From positions 1 to 9,785 of the forward strand of contig ONSE01000167.1 of NCBI GenBank assembly GCA_900320415.1: a DNA stretch of 9,785 bases. Reading direction: 5' to 3'. A model generated the notes under the pieces. It searched no databases and was not told where the DNA came from. It saw only the letters and a list, made by a program, of their open reading frames with translations. Positions 7,546 to 9,785 of the stretch are shown piece after piece (the stretch's first letter is position 1; every line of letters begins with the position of its first letter). Source of the DNA: an uncultured Eubacteriales bacterium (GTDB taxonomy: Bacteria; Bacillota; Clostridia; Oscillospirales; Acutalibacteraceae). A program made the translations under genes and the position numbers.

Positions 7546-8505
7546 TTACGCGATCGCGTACTGAATTGCCGTCGTGTCGAGAATGGACATTCTTCCGTCT
7601 CCGTTGTAGTCACCGAGGGCTCTTTGCAGAGGTGAGAAATCGATCAGGTCGATGCTCGCCGCCTGAATCATGGTTGCATCCGTAATGTTCAGCACGCCGT
7701 CAAAGTTGACATCGCCCAGCTCCGCGGGCTTTTCCATGAAGTGAACCTTGTAAACTGTCTCCGCAGGATAGGAGCCAGGCCAATTCTCGTTGCCGACGCC
7801 GATATAGAGAGTGTCCCCTGCCTTCACTTCAATGGCGTCCGTTGTTCTGCAGCCGTACTCGGAGGGAGTATATTCATTTTTATAGGTGCGTACCTGATAG
7901 TATTTGTTTTCCGCTGTCGGAAGGGCGAAAACCGTTTTCTCCTCCGCTCCTATGGTCACTGTGTAGTCTGTATTTGAGGGACTAAACTCTTCGTTCAGGC
8001 TCATGCCGTCGATGGAAAGCGCTTTCAGAGCGGTGCTGGTATTTGTCCAGTCCGCGCCGATGTCAACGCCCATCGTGACGGAATAGACGACCTCAAAGGT
8101 GTCGCCGTCTCTGAGATCGATGTAGGCGAGGTTGTTGTTGACGACCCAGTCGTTCTGCACGCCCATCCATCCGCTGTAGGCAGCCGCGTCGTTTTCCGCC
8201 ACACCGTTTACCGCGGAGATGTAGGAACCCCACTGGGTAGAGGCAACGGTCAGCTCGTAGTCCGTTTCCGCCATGGCGTTCTGTACGGTGGAAAGTGCGT
8301 CGCCCGCTTCAGAGATATCGACGGTCTTGTCCAGCAGTACACCGTCCCACTTCGCGCCCTGTGCCGCGGAATAGGTTTCGTTTTTGACGATCAGCCTGAT
8401 TTTTCCCGTCTCGGCAGCCTGCGCGCTGAATGATACGGCGCACGCGGATACGGTCATGGCTGCCGCCAGGGTGGTTGATACAAATGCTTTTGCGAGTAAT
8501 TTCAT
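7546..8505 (-). CDS. Secreted DUF4430 + cadherin-like + dockerin protein
   Basis: A 319-residue secreted protein, first gene of the riboswitch-controlled operon. The signal peptide (1-30) ends AQA. The DUF4430 domain (about 32-150) contains SGWMGVQNDWV and LRDGDTFEVVYSVTMGVDIG, which align with SGWM, NDW, GDT and DVG of the membrane-anchored DUF4430 protein in this operon. A second beta domain (about 157-257), with LKALSIDG, FSPSNTDYTVTI and YKVHF, resembles the cadherin-like bacterial domain PF12733. A type I dockerin follows (263-317) with two intact calcium loops: D265/N267/D269/D276 and D299/N301/D303/D310. ATG 8505 has GGAGG five bases upstream; an in-frame TTG at 8517 would overlap that site and is rejected as start. 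Its DUF4430 domain has no cysteine. It is likely the scaffold-docked partner of the toroid protein (inference). Confidence 0.88.
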   Translation of the reverse strand: MKLLAKAFVSTTLAAAMTVSACAVSFSAQAAETGKIRLIVKNETYSAAQGAKWDGVLLDKTVDISEAGDALSTVQNAMAETDYELTVASTQWGSYISAVNGVAENDAAAYSGWMGVQNDWVVNNNLAYIDLRDGDTFEVVYSVTMGVDIGADWTNTSTALKALSIDGMSLNEEFSPSNTDYTVTIGAEEKTVFALPTAENKYYQVRTYKNEYTPSEYGCRTTDAIEVKAGDTLYIGVGNENWPGSYPAETVYKVHFMEKPAELGDVNFDGVLNITDATMIQAASIDLIDFSPLQRALGDYNGDGRMSILDTTAIQYAIA

Positions 8506-8532
8506 GGTTTCCTCCAAAATTTTTCGGCAAGC

Positions 8533-8568
8533 AAAGAAAAATGCTTTTCCGATTTACTCAGAAAAGCA
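8533..8568 (-). terminator. Riboswitch-controlled intrinsic terminator
   Basis: On the minus strand TGCTTTTC (8561-8568) pairs with GAAAAGCA (8542-8549) around an 11-nt loop, followed by TTTTTCTTT. It sits 28 bases before the first ATG of the operon and downstream of the cobalamin aptamer. That is the classic position for ligand-dependent premature termination. Confidence 0.8.
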
Positions 8569-8635
8569 CAACACAAAGAACCGCCTGAGCGGCTGATGTT
8601 TGGCTGCGCTTCTTCTTGTCCAAGAATGCAAATCC
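8569..8635 (-). promoter_or_regulatory. Expression platform between cobalamin aptamer and terminator
   Basis: This stretch can form two hairpins: UUCUUG/CAAGAA (8613-8626) and CCGC-UCAG-GCGG (8581-8592). It also contains GCCAAACA (8597-8604, minus), a perfect complement of UGUUUGGC inside the aptamer (8671-8678). CUCAG in the second hairpin is complementary to CUGAG at the start of the terminator loop. These alternative pairings give a plausible switch between aptamer folding and termination. The pairings are read from sequence; the switching logic is inference. Confidence 0.55.
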
Positions 8636-8752
8636 AAGGCGATGCGGAAGCGATCTGACTGATGGCGGACGCCAAACACAGTAATGACAGTTGCTGCGGA
8701 TTCCCACCGCATTCTCTATTACATTTCGGAAGTCGAAATAACGCAAAGCCTG
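8636..8752 (-). ncRNA. Cobalamin riboswitch aptamer
   Basis: Minus-strand RNA upstream of the operon. It contains GCGGUGGGAAUCCGC (8696-8710), the conserved GGUGxxAAUCC hairpin of cobalamin riboswitches. This is followed by GCAACUGUCAUUACUGUG, matching the ACUGU junction region, and then the B12-box core AGUCAGAUCG (8651-8660), against the family's AGYCAGGAGACC. AGGC (8748-8751) and GCCU (8637-8640) close the element, with GCG/CGC stacked inside. A hairpin AUUUCG/CGAAAU lies near the 5' side. The aptamer is compact and I cannot find the GCCACUG motif of long class-I forms, so the subclass is uncertain. Ligand-bound cobalamin riboswitches normally shut off expression, so this operon should be on when B12 is scarce. 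Confidence 0.88.
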
Positions 8753-8768
8753 TTTGATATGTGAGAAC

Positions 8769-8797
8769 AGTATACCACACAAACCATTATCCGTCAA
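8769..8797 (-). promoter_or_regulatory. Sigma-A-type promoter of the cobalamin-uptake operon
   Basis: On the minus strand there is TTGACG (8792-8797), a 17-bp spacer and TATACT (8769-8774). Transcription should begin near 8762, about ten bases before the aptamer, leaving a leader of about 257 nt. The -35 box overlaps the TGA of the EamA gene. No terminator separates that gene from this promoter, so some read-through into the riboswitch leader is possible. Confidence 0.8.
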
Positions 8798-9726
8798 TGT
8801 TTTTGGCGCAGCTTGTCAAACGGCAGCTGGACAAAAATCACCGAGCAGAACATGATCAGGCAGCCGAGGATCTGGACCGCTGTCATGCTCTGATCCTGCG
8901 TCAGAAATCCCATCCGATACGCGAAATAACTCGCCACGGCGGAAATAACGGATTCCAGACTCATGATCATGGCGGCGATGGTGGGATTGAAATTCTTCTG
9001 ACCGATGATCTGCAGCGTATACGCCACGCCGCTCGACATGATTCCCGTATAGAGGATCGGAACCGCCCCCTGCGCAAGCTGTTCCCACGAGGGCTGCTCC
9101 GCGATCAGGGCGATTACGCCGCAGGTGAGGGCGCAGACAAAAAACTGAATGCAGGACAGCAGCACACCGTCTGTCTTTGGTGAAAAATAGTCGACGACCA
9201 GAATATGGACGGCAAAAAACACTGCGCAGATAAACACCAGCAGGTCACCTGCCGAAAGCGAGAGAGACTCCGTGATGCAGAGCATATACAAGCCGACAAC
9301 CGCTCCGACAGCGCCTATCCATACGGTGAAGTGACACTTCTTCTTAAGAAAAAGCCCGAAAATCGGTGTGAGAATGATATAGAGCGTGGTGATAAAGCCC
9401 GCCTTGCCGACGGTAGTGTATTTGACGCCGTATTGCTGAAACATTCCCGCGGTGGCTAATGCGAGGCCGCAGCAGACTCCGCCGATGATCGTCACACGCC
9501 TGTCAATCACGTGCTTTTCCCCATCGCCCGGCAGCAGCTCAGGTTTTTTGAGTCTGAGAATCACCAGCGGAACCAGCACCAGACATCCCAGAAGATTTCT
9601 TGCCGCGTTGAAGGTAAACGGCTGCATATAGTTATTGCCCATCGACTGGAACACAAACGCCACGCCCCAGATCAGGGCGGTCAGCGACAGACAAACGCTG
9701 CTTTTGATGTTATTGGTTCGTTTCAT
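8794..9726 (-). CDS. DMT-superfamily EamA transporter (10 membrane helices)
   Basis: A 310-residue polytopic membrane protein with two EamA repeats, about ten hydrophobic helices in all. Typical family motifs are LTALIWGVAFVFQ in the first helix, FNAARNLLG in the second, and GKAGFITTLYIILTPIFGL and SLESVISAVASYFAYR at the ends of the two repeats. Family members export or exchange small metabolites such as amino acids or nucleosides; the substrate here cannot be told. The start is ATG 9726, with AAGGGG about eight bases upstream; a longer frame to 9780 would start before the predicted transcription start and is rejected. It has its own promoter at 9752-9780 and ends in the -35 box of the cobalamin operon. 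No functional link to that operon is evident. Confidence 0.93.
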   Translation of the reverse strand: MKRTNNIKSSVCLSLTALIWGVAFVFQSMGNNYMQPFTFNAARNLLGCLVLVPLVILRLKKPELLPGDGEKHVIDRRVTIIGGVCCGLALATAGMFQQYGVKYTTVGKAGFITTLYIILTPIFGLFLKKKCHFTVWIGAVGAVVGLYMLCITESLSLSAGDLLVFICAVFFAVHILVVDYFSPKTDGVLLSCIQFFVCALTCGVIALIAEQPSWEQLAQGAVPILYTGIMSSGVAYTLQIIGQKNFNPTIAAMIMSLESVISAVASYFAYRMGFLTQDQSMTAVQILGCLIMFCSVIFVQLPFDKLRQKH

Positions 9727-9751
9727 TTTTCTACCCCTTTTCGCGACCTCT

Positions 9752-9780
9752 ATTCTAACACGGAAAAAAAAGAAAATCAA
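9752..9780 (-). promoter_or_regulatory. Predicted promoter of the EamA transporter gene
   Basis: On the minus strand there is TTGATT (9775-9780), a 17-bp T-rich spacer and TAGAAT (9752-9757). The predicted start near 9745 leaves a leader of about 19 nt carrying the AAGGGG ribosome site. Confidence 0.6.
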
Positions 9781-9785
9781 CCAAA

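Overview
All seven protein genes in this window lie on the minus strand, so transcription runs from high to low coordinates. The likely source is a Gram-positive anaerobe of the Clostridia, probably a Ruminococcus-like member of the Oscillospiraceae. The evidence is two dockerin-bearing secreted proteins (a cellulosome hallmark), an ECF-type transporter, strong GGAGG ribosome binding sites, sigma-A-like promoters with 17-bp spacers and moderate GC. The species assignment is inference.

Layout, in transcription order. (1) 9726-8794 is an EamA/DMT-family transporter with its own promoter at 9752-9780. (2) 8797-1964 is one five-gene operon. It starts with a sigma-A promoter whose -35 box overlaps the stop codon of the EamA gene. 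Its roughly 257-nt leader contains a cobalamin riboswitch aptamer (8636-8752) and an intrinsic terminator (8533-8568) just before the first gene. The genes are: a secreted DUF4430 (transcobalamin C-terminal-like) + cadherin-like + dockerin protein (8505-7546); a secreted alpha-alpha-toroid + dockerin protein (7536-6388); a membrane-anchored DUF4430 protein (6375-5527); EcfT (5530-4643); and one polypeptide fusing two EcfA ATPases to a membrane S component (4670-2067). A strong hairpin terminator at 1964-2005 closes the operon. (3) 1757-810 is a D-2-hydroxyacid dehydrogenase, with promoter at 1885-1913 and a foldable 5' leader. (4) 722-1 is the start of a GMP synthase gene that encodes only the ATP-pyrophosphatase/dimerisation part and lacks the glutaminase domain, with promoter at 753-781. 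It runs off the window.

The notable system is the riboswitch-controlled operon. Human intrinsic factor and transcobalamin bind B12 between an alpha-helical toroid domain and a small beta domain that is the reference for the DUF4430/transcobalamin-C family. Here a toroid and two DUF4430 domains are encoded as separate proteins. Two carry dockerins and one is membrane tethered, and they sit beside an ECF importer under a B12-sensing RNA. My reading is an uptake system in which corrinoid is captured on the cell surface or scaffoldin by a split transcobalamin-like receptor, passed to a membrane-anchored DUF4430 protein, and imported by an ECF transporter whose ATPases and S component are fused. 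The domains and the riboswitch are visible in the sequence; the ligand and the relay are inference.
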